Virus record (IMG/VR): IMGVR_UViG_3300047321_000440
Span: 1 to 29,173 of that record
Length of the DNA stretch: 29,173 bases
From: a virus
Strand: one strand, 5' to 3'
Below the pieces are notes generated by a model. The model made no database searches, was not told the origin of the DNA, and was given only the letters and a program-made list of their open reading frames with translations. Of this stretch, positions 13,248 to 20,587 are shown piece by piece. The position numbers and the translations under genes were made by a program. Each line of letters opens with the position of its first letter. Positions within the stretch are counted from its first letter, which is position 1.

Positions 13248-13751
13248 ATGCCGACCACCCAGACCCAGATCCCGACCTCTTCCGCCTTCACGTCCCCCGA
13301 CATTCGCCCCACCGGCCCGGCCGGTATCCAGACGCCGGCCGTGGAGCTGGGGCACGCCGGGACACCCCCATGGAGCCATCGGCTTCTCCCGCCGTTCGTC
13401 CGCGGGTTACTGGCCGACCTGGGCTGGTGGCAGGACCCGGCACCGCAGCCGCCGTCCGTCCACCTCGAGCAGGTCCTCGCCGTCCTCAAGAAGTACGGGT
13501 GGTGCCAGTCCCTCGACGTCACCCCCACCGGCCGGCTCTGCATCCGCGGCGCCCAGAACGTTCTCGAGAAGACCGGCCACACCACCCCGGAGGCCCGCGA
13601 AAAGGCCGTCGGCTACATGCAACAGGCCCTCGCCCAGGCCGGAATCAGCATGCAGTTCTTCGCCTGGAACGACCTGCCTGACCAGCAGTTTTCCGCAGTT
13701 GAGGCCCTTCTGACGGGGGCCGCCCGCCTAGCCCGAGAGAACGGAGAGTAA
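13248..13751 (+). CDS. DUF6197-family protein, 167 aa
   Basis: The start is MPTTQTQIPTSSAFTSPDIR at 13248, with GAAAGGA upstream. After a Pro/Thr-rich N-terminus, residues about 72-165 show the pattern of DUF6197: LEQVLAVLKKYGWCQ, TPTGRLCIRGAQNVL, then helices and FFAWNDLPDQQFSAVEALL and AARLA. Family members are actinobacterial, usually 120-170 aa, and of unknown function; they often lie in mobile elements. The pair of Cys in WCQ and LCIRGA is conserved in the pattern. It lies between two membrane protein genes of the transfer operon. No specific role can be given. Confidence 0.75.
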   Translation: MPTTQTQIPTSSAFTSPDIRPTGPAGIQTPAVELGHAGTPPWSHRLLPPFVRGLLADLGWWQDPAPQPPSVHLEQVLAVLKKYGWCQSLDVTPTGRLCIRGAQNVLEKTGHTTPEAREKAVGYMQQALAQAGISMQFFAWNDLPDQQFSAVEALLTGAARLARENGE

Positions 13752-13753
13752 AA

Positions 13754-14359
13754 ATGCCCGCCCCCGAAGACGAATTCGACCGCATCATCAAGGAATTCCG
13801 CGTGAACCCCTCGGAAATCATCGACCAGAACCCCTACAACGCCCCCACGCAGCACCAGAAGGCGGGCCTCACGAAGCGCGGAAAGGCCGCCCTCGGAATC
13901 GGCGCCGCGGTAATCGCCGGTGGCAGCCTGATCGGCTACCAGGTGCATTCCGCGAACGTCGCGGAAAGCGAGGCGAAGGCACAGGAGATCGCGCTGAAGT
14001 CGCAGGCCCTGGAGCTGGAGAAACTCCGCGAAACGAACCGTGCGAACGAGGCCGCCCGCCAGGTGCAGGCCAGCCAGGCGAAGGCCCGGCAGGTGTCCAT
14101 CGACACGTGCGTCAAGGACAGTGCCGACCTGGTCGGGAAGGGCTTTGGCTCCCCGTCGCACCGGGACATCGTGAGCGACTGCCAGGCCCAGTACGCCGAC
14201 GTCCCGAGCACTGGCGACATGGAGGCCGCGGCCTCCGCGAAGGACGCCGGCAACGGCAGCGGTGGCGGCGTGAACCAGGGCCTCCTGGTCGGCGGCGCCG
14301 TCCTCGTCCTGTTCCTTGTGGGCGCCGCCAAGAAGGGCACCCGCACCAACCCTGCGTAG
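13754..14359 (+). CDS. Two-helix membrane protein with coiled coil, 201 aa
   Basis: The ATG at 13754 follows GGAG and begins 2 nt after the preceding stop. Residues 1-42 are polar with an NPYNAPTQHQ motif. The first membrane helix lies at about 45-63, a long Ala/Glu/Lys/Gln coiled coil at 68-113 and two Cys at about 119 and 143 (a possible disulphide). A Gly/Ser linker precedes the second membrane helix (175-192) and a basic tail. The middle part is probably outside if both helices span the membrane. It fits a structural part of the DNA-transfer apparatus by context; the family is not recognised. Confidence 0.65.
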   Translation: MPAPEDEFDRIIKEFRVNPSEIIDQNPYNAPTQHQKAGLTKRGKAALGIGAAVIAGGSLIGYQVHSANVAESEAKAQEIALKSQALELEKLRETNRANEAARQVQASQAKARQVSIDTCVKDSADLVGKGFGSPSHRDIVSDCQAQYADVPSTGDMEAAASAKDAGNGSGGGVNQGLLVGGAVLVLFLVGAAKKGTRTNPA

Positions 14360-14360
14360 T

Positions 14361-14455
14361 ACTTCCCACTTACTGATCACCCCGAAAATGACCGATCTTG
14401 AGCGTCAGGGAGCCCCCTGGCCGGGTCTTTTCGGGGCGGGAAGTCAGTAGGAAGT
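14361..14455. repeat. 95-bp nested inverted repeat
   Basis: Outer arms are ACTTCC (14361-14366)/GGAAGT (14450-14455), the next are TACTGA (14371-14376)/TCAGTA (14444-14449), the inner are CCCCGAAAA (14380-14388)/TTTTCGGGG (14428-14436) and GACC (14390-14393)/GGTC (14424-14427), with CAGGG/CCCTG at the apex. TAGTACTT at its left edge matches the operator-like repeat at 9130-9137. It separates two halves of the transfer operon and could be a terminator, a protein-binding site or an origin-like locus. Confidence 0.7.
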
Positions 14456-14487
14456 AACCCCAGGGACTACCGAGAGTGAGGAATGAG

Positions 14488-16290
14488 ATGGCATCCGACG
14501 CGATCAATCCGGCCGTTCCCGGCCCGGCCGACCCGCCCGACGCGAACGCCCCTGGCCGTCCCGCCGGGGGTCTGATCGCGTCCGTGCTCGCCCCTGTTGC
14601 CGTCGCCCGGCCGACGTTCGACCTGACCGCTCCTGCGGGGGCGGACGGGGCCACGGATGCGGCTGTCACGGGCGTCTCCAGTGCCGCCTTCCACGGCACC
14701 GAGGAGACCACCCAGCAGGACAGCAAGACCGCGGCCAGCAGTGCCCAGAAGAAGGGCATTTGGCGGGCGTGGATGCTGGCCGGCGCGGCCCGCTGGGGAA
14801 AGGGTGGCGGCACGCAGAACAAGCGCCTGGACATGAAGAAGGCAAAAGCCCAGGCGCAGCAGGTGAAAGAGACCCGAACAGTCACGATAAACCGCACCCC
14901 AGCCCCGCTCGGCAAGGGTTCTTCCAATGCCGGTTCGAAGGGATCCGGCAATAAATCTCTGAATTCGAAGGGTAATTCGGGCGGGGCGGTGAAGGGTCCG
15001 CAGAATTCCAACGGGAAGGCGCACCAGGGTCCCGCCGGTCGTTCCGGCGGCAGTGCTGGAACAGGCCCTGGTGGCAGTGGTGGCCGCGGACCGAGTGGCG
15101 GCCGCACAGCCAACGGGCCGTCCGGGCGAGACCGCAACGCGTCTCCGAAGGGCCCCAAGACGGATGCCAGTGGCGGCCGTACCCCGAAGCAGGAGAAGAC
15201 CAGCCTGACGAAGGGCGGTACCACCAACAGCCCGAAGGGCATGTCGGGTGGTTCCGCGGGCGGGAAGAAGGGCGCCCCGGGTCCGGCAGGAAGCCCCGGC
15301 AAGAGCGGCGGGACGGGCACCAGCGGTTCGGGCGGCAGTAAGGGATCCGGGTCCGGCTGGTTCTCCAGCAGCAAGAACGGCAAGGCCCCCACCGGCAAGG
15401 ACACCAAGCAGGCCCCCACCCAGGGCGACAAGGCGGCAAAGGGCAAGGACGCCAAGACCACCCCCGCCCCCGCATCGGCCGCCACGGACCCGGCCAAGGC
15501 GGGCGGCAAGACGAAGGTCAACCTGCTCAAGCGCAAGCGCCAGACCCCCGACGCAGCCGGTCAGAAGACCAGCCCGGACACCCCGGCCAACGGGAAGCGG
15601 TTCTCCACCCGGGAGTCCCGCGAGACCGGATACCGCGACGGCACCCGCGCCGCGAAGGTCGCCGCCCACACCAAGGCCTACCGCGACGGCGTCAAGGACG
15701 GATGGGCCGACACCACCCAGGCCGCCGACCGGGAGAAAGCCCGCCTGGACCAGGCACACCAGACACGCAAGCAGGCCCGAGACGAGGAGAAGCCGGTGCC
15801 CGGCACCCAGAGCAGCGCGGACTACCACCAGCCCGAACCGATCGGCGTGAAGGAAGTCACCGCCACCCACATCGTCCTCGGCGACGGCGCCGCGAAGGAC
15901 TCCGTGACCCGCGGCGAAGTCCGCACCCTCAAGTCGTTCGAGCGCCGACTGACCGAGAAGTCCAACTCCATGACGAAGGTCGCGGAGATGACGAAGGGCA
16001 TGCAGGCGCACGCGGAGGAGCAGGCGAAGAAGGCCACCAAGCTCCTCGAGGACGCCAAGGCCGTCAAGGGCGGCGAGAAGCTCGCCGGAACCCTCGCCCG
16101 GATGGAAGAAGCCGCGAAGATCCAGGCCGACAAGGCCAAGGAAATCCACAAGCGGGCCGTCCGCGCCGCAGAAGCCTGCGCCGTGGTCCTGACCAACGTC
16201 GAGACCCGGTACGGCGGCATGTACAAGGCCGTCGTCGACTCCGACGAGACCGCCCCCGCCGAACTCCACTTCTACAAGGACCAGGGGTAA
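14488..16290 (+). CDS. Long Gly/Ser/Lys-rich protein with C-terminal coiled coil, 600 aa
   Basis: The ATG at 14488 is preceded by GTGAGGAATGAG. The first ~100 residues are Ala/Pro-rich, then a short basic helix (KAKAQAQQVKETRTVTINRT). About residues 144-347 are low-complexity Gly/Ser/Lys/Pro repeats, surely disordered. A conserved-looking segment RFSTRESRETGYRDGTRAAK and AYRDGVKDGWADTT follows, then a folded part (GVKEVTATHIVLGDGA) and a long coiled coil at about 485-570. Proteins with this layout occur next to TraB-like translocases in Streptomyces integrative elements. It could be a DNA-binding or scaffold part of the transfer complex; the Lys-rich linker would suit DNA contact. It is the start of the second half of the transfer operon. 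Confidence 0.7.
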   Translation: MASDAINPAVPGPADPPDANAPGRPAGGLIASVLAPVAVARPTFDLTAPAGADGATDAAVTGVSSAAFHGTEETTQQDSKTAASSAQKKGIWRAWMLAGAARWGKGGGTQNKRLDMKKAKAQAQQVKETRTVTINRTPAPLGKGSSNAGSKGSGNKSLNSKGNSGGAVKGPQNSNGKAHQGPAGRSGGSAGTGPGGSGGRGPSGGRTANGPSGRDRNASPKGPKTDASGGRTPKQEKTSLTKGGTTNSPKGMSGGSAGGKKGAPGPAGSPGKSGGTGTSGSGGSKGSGSGWFSSSKNGKAPTGKDTKQAPTQGDKAAKGKDAKTTPAPASAATDPAKAGGKTKVNLLKRKRQTPDAAGQKTSPDTPANGKRFSTRESRETGYRDGTRAAKVAAHTKAYRDGVKDGWADTTQAADREKARLDQAHQTRKQARDEEKPVPGTQSSADYHQPEPIGVKEVTATHIVLGDGAAKDSVTRGEVRTLKSFERRLTEKSNSMTKVAEMTKGMQAHAEEQAKKATKLLEDAKAVKGGEKLAGTLARMEEAAKIQADKAKEIHKRAVRAAEACAVVLTNVETRYGGMYKAVVDSDETAPAELHFYKDQG

Positions 16291-16296
16291 ACCGCC

Positions 16297-16674
16297 ATGG
16301 CTGACCTGACGTACAAGCGCCTCCAGAAGGCCGTTACCGACCTCGCGAAGGACGTCGCCAAGGGATCGGAGGCGATCCGGTCCGCCGCCCAGTGGATCGA
16401 CGAGGAAGCACAGGACACTTCCCGCGTTGCCGAGGCGATCGGCGGGATGGGAGTCGACCGCGAAACCGTGTCCGAGACCCACGAACTGTCCAAGGCGATG
16501 CGCGGGGTCTCCGAAGGCGCCATCGACTACGCGTCCTCTGGTGACACCACCACCAAGGCCGCCAAGGCCGCATACGACCAGGCCCACACCACCCACAACG
16601 GGATACAGGAGGCCTACTCCCGATCATCCGCTGACGTGAGCAACCTCAACCGCGAATGGCTGCGCCAGGAATGA
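16297..16674 (+). CDS. Small all-helical protein, 125 aa
   Basis: This starts MADLTYKRLQKAVTDLAKDV at 16297, with AGGGG upstream and 6 nt after the previous stop. The whole 125-aa product is helical with heptad character (KAVTDLAKDVAKGSEAIRSA, HELSKAMRGVSEGAIDYA, AYSRSSADVSNLNREWLRQE). Size and helical hairpin form recall WXG100-like or coiled-coil partner proteins, but the WXG motif is absent. Position between the coiled-coil protein and the FtsK/TraB gene suggests that it binds one of them. The family is not recognised. Confidence 0.65.
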   Translation: MADLTYKRLQKAVTDLAKDVAKGSEAIRSAAQWIDEEAQDTSRVAEAIGGMGVDRETVSETHELSKAMRGVSEGAIDYASSGDTTTKAAKAAYDQAHTTHNGIQEAYSRSSADVSNLNREWLRQE

Positions 16675-16680
16675 CCCGGC

Positions 16681-16712
16681 GGGCGGGACCAGGAGGCACC
16701 CCGGTCCCGCCC
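16681..16712 (+). terminator. 10-bp hairpin before the translocase gene
   Basis: GGGCGGGACC (16681-16690) and GGTCCCGCCC (16703-16712) are perfect arms with a 12-nt loop. The hairpin lies between two genes on the same strand, so it may limit read-through into the translocase gene, whose product is lethal at high level in some Streptomyces plasmids (Kil phenotype). Confidence 0.6.
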
Positions 16713-16753
16713 CTCTTACCTCGGATTACCTACAACCCACGAAGGAGTATCCA

Positions 16754-19036
16754 GTGACCACGTCCACGAACGCCACGACCACCCCGGCCGCCACGTCCGC
16801 AGAGCGCGCCGCAGCCATCGCCACGACCGTCGCCCCGCTCGCCGTCGGAATCGTCGCCCCGTTCCTCGACGGCGGCACCGCATTGACCGCAGTCATCGCC
16901 TACGCCGGCGTGGCTTCCGGGACCGCCCTGAACTACTTTGAGCGCCTCCCGCAGGCCCTGACGGACAACCTCCCCGCAGAGGACATCGTCCAGGCCCACA
17001 AGACCCCGCTGTTCATCTCCACCATCACCACCGGAATGTCCCTCGGCATGGGAACCATCATGGGGCCGGACGGCGCCGATGCGTTGATGGCAGGAATGCT
17101 CGACCCGATGTCCATCCCTGGCATCGTCTCCCTCGGCTGGTGGGCTGCCGTCGCCCTCGTCCCGTGGAAGCTGCGCAACGTCCTCGGCCGCAAGCCCAAG
17201 GCGGCCAACCTCGTGCAGGGTGCCCCGGTTGGTGCCCCCGTGCCCGCCCTGCCGCTCACTGGCGCGCAGGCGATCCTCAAGCGGTGGGCCGAGCACGTCT
17301 CCAACCCGCAGAACGGAGCACACCGGGGCCAGGAGCTCACCGTCCGCACCTTCGGGACCACCCGCTGGGTCGGCACCATCACCGCGCCCGTCGGATCATC
17401 CGTCACCGTCACCGCCGACACCGTGTCCTCCGTCTACCAGATCCCCGCCGCATGGATCTCCTTCAAGGCCGGCGCCCACGCAGGGGAGCGCCACATCGCC
17501 GTGAACCTGACCGCCCCCGCCGACCTCGACCCCTCCACCCTGATCGGGGCATGGAAGAAGTGGGTGGCCAAGCCCAACGGCCTCATGGCCGGCACCCACC
17601 TCAAGGACCTTCGCGACGACCCCAACACCGGCGGGCAGGTCGCCCTCGTCGTCGCCGGAGATGACCTCGACCGACTCCGCCACCCCGACCGCATGGACCT
17701 TGCCGGAGCCATGCGCGTCACCAACCCGCTGCTGATCTCCTACGAGCCCCGCCAGAACCCCCGCGAAGCCGTCATCCGCAAGATGGACCGCAACCCCCTC
17801 GAGCAGGGCACCCCGTTCCCCGGCGTGCACGTCCTCAAGGCCAACGCCAACGGCTACATCGAGCTCGGCCGCGGCGTCTCCGGATTCCCCGCCCGTATCC
17901 AGCTCCACGACCCCGCCCTCGGCGCCCAGCACTGCATCGTTGCCGGGGTCACCGGCTCCGGAAAGGGCGGCACCCTCCAGATCATTGCCCTCGCCCACCA
18001 CGTCAACCGGTCCGCGATCATCTACGCCGACCCCAAGGGATCCTCGAACCCGGCGATCGAGAAGATGGCCGCTTACTCCGGTCTCGGCCCGGACGATGCG
18101 ATGGGTGCGCTCCGTATCTGGTACCACGGTCTGATGCACCGAGTCGCCGAGTCCGCGCGCCTCGGAATGAAGAACTTCAAGGCCAGTCCGGGCCGCCCCT
18201 GGGTGCCCCTGATCCTCGATGAGGCCAGCAAGCTCCTTGGCGAGAACGCCGAGCACCGTAAGGAAGCCACGTTCATCATCAACGCCGGTGCGACCCTCGG
18301 CCGCTCTCTCGGTATGCCCGTCGACCTCGCCAACCAGCTCATGCAGCTCGCCCAGCTCGGAGGCGACGCAGCGATCCGCGACAACATCTTCTACGGCGGC
18401 TCTCTCGTCCTCCTTCGCTCCGACTCCCAGCAGAAGCACCTCGTCGACCTCCCCGAGAACTTCGCCGGCTGCAACCCCGCCGACATCCCCCCGGCCTGGT
18501 CCGGAGACCGCGACATGGTCTACGACCCCAGCACGCCCCCGAACGACCCCGAGCGCACCTTCGGTCTCGCGTTCGCCGCCAGCCCCGGCGCCCACGCCGA
18601 GATGATGCGGAACTGGATCCTCGAGGACGCCACCCCGTACATCGACACCGACAACATCGTCATCCCCGAAGACTGGCCGTTCTGGGATCAGCGCCACGAG
18701 CTCGCCACCCAGTCCGTCCTCCCCGACGACCAGGCCGGCGGCGACGATGACGACTTCGCCAGCGGAATGCTGTTCGGCGGAGTCACCGTGGCAAAGAAGG
18801 GCCCCTCCGCCGACGACAAGATTGTCCGGGCGCTCGAGGAGGTCGCCGACCCCCTTGGCTTCGAGGTCATCTACAAGCACAAGAACGACATCGCCAAGCT
18901 CGCGGGCGTGACGGGTTCCACCTTCGACAACGCCCTGTCCCGCCTCGCCGCGGAAGGGAAGATTCACCGGCAGATGAAGGACGGCAAGGAAGTCCGCGGC
19001 CACTACGGCCTCGGCCCGGCCCCCGAAGGCCAGTGA
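16754..19036 (+). CDS. FtsK/SpoIIIE-type DNA translocase, TraB-like transfer protein
   Basis: The GTG at 16754 follows GAAGGAG. Hydrophobic helices lie at about residues 21-38, 42-59, 84-104 and 121-137. A middle domain (about 170-390) leads to Walker A GVTGSGKGG (398-406, Lys404), then YADPKGSSNP, Walker B PLILDEAS (485-492; Asp489, Glu490) and a later SDSQQKHLVDLP segment typical of the FtsK fold. The Walker A Lys is followed by Gly rather than Ser/Thr. The C-terminal ~75 residues form a winged helix (KNDIAKLAGVTGSTFDNALS, RLAAEGKIHRQ) like the domain by which TraB binds clt repeats. TraB hexamers pump double-stranded DNA between mycelia without relaxase. The family call is firm; conjugation by this element is inferred. 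Confidence 0.9.
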   Translation: MTTSTNATTTPAATSAERAAAIATTVAPLAVGIVAPFLDGGTALTAVIAYAGVASGTALNYFERLPQALTDNLPAEDIVQAHKTPLFISTITTGMSLGMGTIMGPDGADALMAGMLDPMSIPGIVSLGWWAAVALVPWKLRNVLGRKPKAANLVQGAPVGAPVPALPLTGAQAILKRWAEHVSNPQNGAHRGQELTVRTFGTTRWVGTITAPVGSSVTVTADTVSSVYQIPAAWISFKAGAHAGERHIAVNLTAPADLDPSTLIGAWKKWVAKPNGLMAGTHLKDLRDDPNTGGQVALVVAGDDLDRLRHPDRMDLAGAMRVTNPLLISYEPRQNPREAVIRKMDRNPLEQGTPFPGVHVLKANANGYIELGRGVSGFPARIQLHDPALGAQHCIVAGVTGSGKGGTLQIIALAHHVNRSAIIYADPKGSSNPAIEKMAAYSGLGPDDAMGALRIWYHGLMHRVAESARLGMKNFKASPGRPWVPLILDEASKLLGENAEHRKEATFIINAGATLGRSLGMPVDLANQLMQLAQLGGDAAIRDNIFYGGSLVLLRSDSQQKHLVDLPENFAGCNPADIPPAWSGDRDMVYDPSTPPNDPERTFGLAFAASPGAHAEMMRNWILEDATPYIDTDNIVIPEDWPFWDQRHELATQSVLPDDQAGGDDDDFASGMLFGGVTVAKKGPSADDKIVRALEEVADPLGFEVIYKHKNDIAKLAGVTGSTFDNALSRLAAEGKIHRQMKDGKEVRGHYGLGPAPEGQ

Positions 19037-19101
19037 CCGGCAGGGGGAACCGGGGGAGGAGCAGCCCGGACAAACCCCCATCCATGCGCCACGATTGAAG
19101 A

Positions 19102-19158
19102 GCACGGCCGGCCAGGGAGCCCCGGTGTCCCCGCGCCCACTCCCCGGCCAGGCCGTGC
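19102..19158 (+). terminator. Hairpin terminator at the end of the transfer operon
   Basis: GCACGGCC (19102-19109) pairs with GGCCGTGC (19151-19158), and an adjacent GGCC pair (19110-19113 with 19145-19148) lengthens the stem. It lies 65 nt after the translocase stop. The region between it and the next hairpin also has four CCCGA(C/G) motifs (near 19170, 19199, 19222 and 19231). Confidence 0.55.
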
Positions 19159-19242
19159 CACACATAACCCCCGACAACCGGGGCACCAGACCGTACGACC
19201 CGAGCTCCAGCAGGTACTTCCCCCGACCTGCCCGAGCCACCC

Positions 19243-19277
19243 GGCCCCCATCAGGCACCCCCCGCCTGGTGGGGGCC
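19243..19277. terminator. 14-bp bidirectional hairpin terminator
   Basis: GGCCCCCATCAGGC (19243-19256) and GCCTGGTGGGGGCC (19264-19277) pair over 14 bp with a single mismatch position (A opposite a G-type wobble) and a 7-nt loop. It lies between the convergent translocase and lipoprotein genes and can serve both. Confidence 0.7.
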
Positions 19278-19291
19278 GCGGCTTGCCCCGG

Positions 19292-19951
19292 CTACTTCAC
19301 CAGCTTCCAGATCCCGCAGCCCCGCGTCGTGAACTGCCCATCCGACGCCCGGATCGTCACCGTGATCTCCTGCGTCGACGTCGCGAAGCTGTTGTCGATG
19401 ATGTCCCCACCCCTGGAAGTCCGCTCCCAGTAGCAGTCCGCCAGATCACCCTTCGCCTGGTACGTGCCCGGCCCGATCGCATCGTCGGCCGTCCCCGGCT
19501 TCGCCTTCACCTTGTACGTGCCATCCGAGTACGACCGGGACGCCTTCCCGTCCAACGCCTTCGTCACCGTCTTCATCAGCTCCGGGCACAGCTTCGGCAC
19601 CCCCATCCGCAGCACCGCAGCCTCGTCCTCGGTCGGCTTCCGCATCATCAGCCACTCAGCCGGATCGTCATCGACCTCCGTGCGCTCCGGCAGCGCTTTG
19701 CAGATGTCCGCCACGTAGGCCGACGCCGACTCGCCAGGCATCCACCCCTTCGCGGTCGCCTCCTGATCGATCTCGTCCTCCCAAGTCGGCGGCTCCTCCA
19801 CCGTCAGAGAAGGTGCTGGCGCGACCTCCGACACCGATGGACTCGAGGCCGCCGGCTTCGCGTCATCACTGCCGCCCCCACCGCACCCCGACACCAGCGC
19901 CACCGCGACAATTCCTGCCGCAACAGCCCCCACGCCCCGCATAAGCCTCAT
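19292..19951 (-). CDS. Lipoprotein with C-terminal GTY/SDG domain, 219 aa
   Basis: The chosen ATG at 19951 gives MRLMRGVGAVAAGIVAVALV followed by SGC, a type II signal peptide with lipobox LVSGC and lipidated Cys23. A Ser/Ala/Pro linker follows, then a helical domain (WEDEIDQEATAKGWMPGES, YVADICKALPE, PKLCPELMKTVTKALDG). The last ~70 residues have AIGPGTYQAKG, DCYWERTS, ITVTIRASDGQFTTRGCGIW, the same pattern as the outer domain of the membrane protein at 3479-4120. It should sit on the outer face of the cell membrane. It is the only leftward gene between two rightward modules, the arrangement of a moron expressed on its own; roles in superinfection immunity or entry exclusion are possible but not shown. 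Confidence 0.8.
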   Translation of the reverse strand: MRLMRGVGAVAAGIVAVALVSGCGGGGSDDAKPAASSPSVSEVAPAPSLTVEEPPTWEDEIDQEATAKGWMPGESASAYVADICKALPERTEVDDDPAEWLMMRKPTEDEAAVLRMGVPKLCPELMKTVTKALDGKASRSYSDGTYKVKAKPGTADDAIGPGTYQAKGDLADCYWERTSRGGDIIDNSFATSTQEITVTIRASDGQFTTRGCGIWKLVK

Positions 19952-20018
19952 GCCGCGCAGGATCCCACCAGGATCGGGCAGGGGGAAGAAAGACCGGCAC
20001 ATCGGGGATCATCGGTTA

Positions 20019-20033
20019 CAGGCGCGGGGCCTG
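20019..20033 (+). promoter_or_regulatory. 13-bp control element, copy 1 (before terS)
   Basis: CAGGCGCGGGGCCTG holds the 13-nt core GGCGCGGGGCCTG shared exactly with 22189-22201 and 24134-24146. It forms a 5-bp stem (CAGGC/GCCTG) with a 5-nt loop and lies 29 nt before the terS ATG. GATC lies upstream of all three copies. Confidence 0.65.
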
Positions 20034-20062
20034 ACGACAACAAAGCGGGAGCCCCGACCGCC

Positions 20063-20587
20063 ATGCCAGCCTCCAGAGCAAAACAAGCCGACACCGCCCA
20101 GCGACGCACCGAGATGCTGCGCATGAAGATCAGCGGCAAGTCGGTCACGCAGATCGCCGAACACTTCGGCATGACGCGCGCCACCGCGTCCAAGGACCTC
20201 AGCCGCATCGTCCGCAAAGCCCGCGAACTCGAGATCCAGGAAGCCGAGCTCTACCGCGAAGTGCAGCGCGGACGCCTCGAAACGCTCCTGCTCGGCGTCT
20301 GGCCCGACGCGGTCACCGGCGAACCGAAGGCATCAGAGACTGCCCGAAAGCTGATCTCCGACCTGTCCGACCTCCTCGGCGTCAAGGTACCCGTCCGCAC
20401 CGAAATCTCCGGCCCCGAAGGCGGCGACATCCCCTTCAGCAGTGGCGACCTGACCGAGCTCCGCACCCTCATCGCCATCTCTGACCAGCCGGGCGCCGAA
20501 GTACCCGACTTCGGTCACGACGACGAAGACGAGGAAGAGGACAGCGAAGGCGACCAGCCAGACGACGATGACGACGACGACCAGTAG
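20063..20587 (+). CDS. terS: Terminase small subunit (HTH DNA-binding), 174 aa
   Basis: The ATG at 20063 follows GGGAG. Residues about 18-55 form a helix-turn-helix (RMKISGKSVTQIAEHFGMTR, ATASKDLSRIV) as in small terminase subunits that recognise the phage packaging site. A helical central part (RKARELEIQEAELYREVQRG, ETARKLISDLSDLLG) would form the oligomer ring. The last ~25 residues are almost all Asp/Glu (DEDEEEDSEGDQPDDDDDDD). It lies directly before the large terminase, overlapping it by 20 nt, which supports the call. A similar HTH regulator is the main alternative. Confidence 0.8.
   Translation: MPASRAKQADTAQRRTEMLRMKISGKSVTQIAEHFGMTRATASKDLSRIVRKARELEIQEAELYREVQRGRLETLLLGVWPDAVTGEPKASETARKLISDLSDLLGVKVPVRTEISGPEGGDIPFSSGDLTELRTLIAISDQPGAEVPDFGHDDEDEEEDSEGDQPDDDDDDDQ

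Noticed and set aside
14920-15530. Possible tandem-repeat array in the coiled-coil gene
   Set aside because: The Gly/Ser/Lys codon runs are irregular, with no fixed unit length; this is low-complexity coding sequence, not an array.
14467-16596. 709-codon open frame on the minus strand opposite the coiled-coil gene
   Set aside because: It is the shadow of a GC-rich plus-strand gene: low complexity Gly/Leu/Arg/Ala without motifs, no ribosome site, and it runs through the nested terminator region.
17396-19258. 620-codon open frame on the minus strand opposite the translocase gene
   Set aside because: The plus-strand gene has Walker motifs and a good ribosome site. The opposite frame is Val/Gly/Glu-rich without family features, as expected of a high-GC antisense frame.
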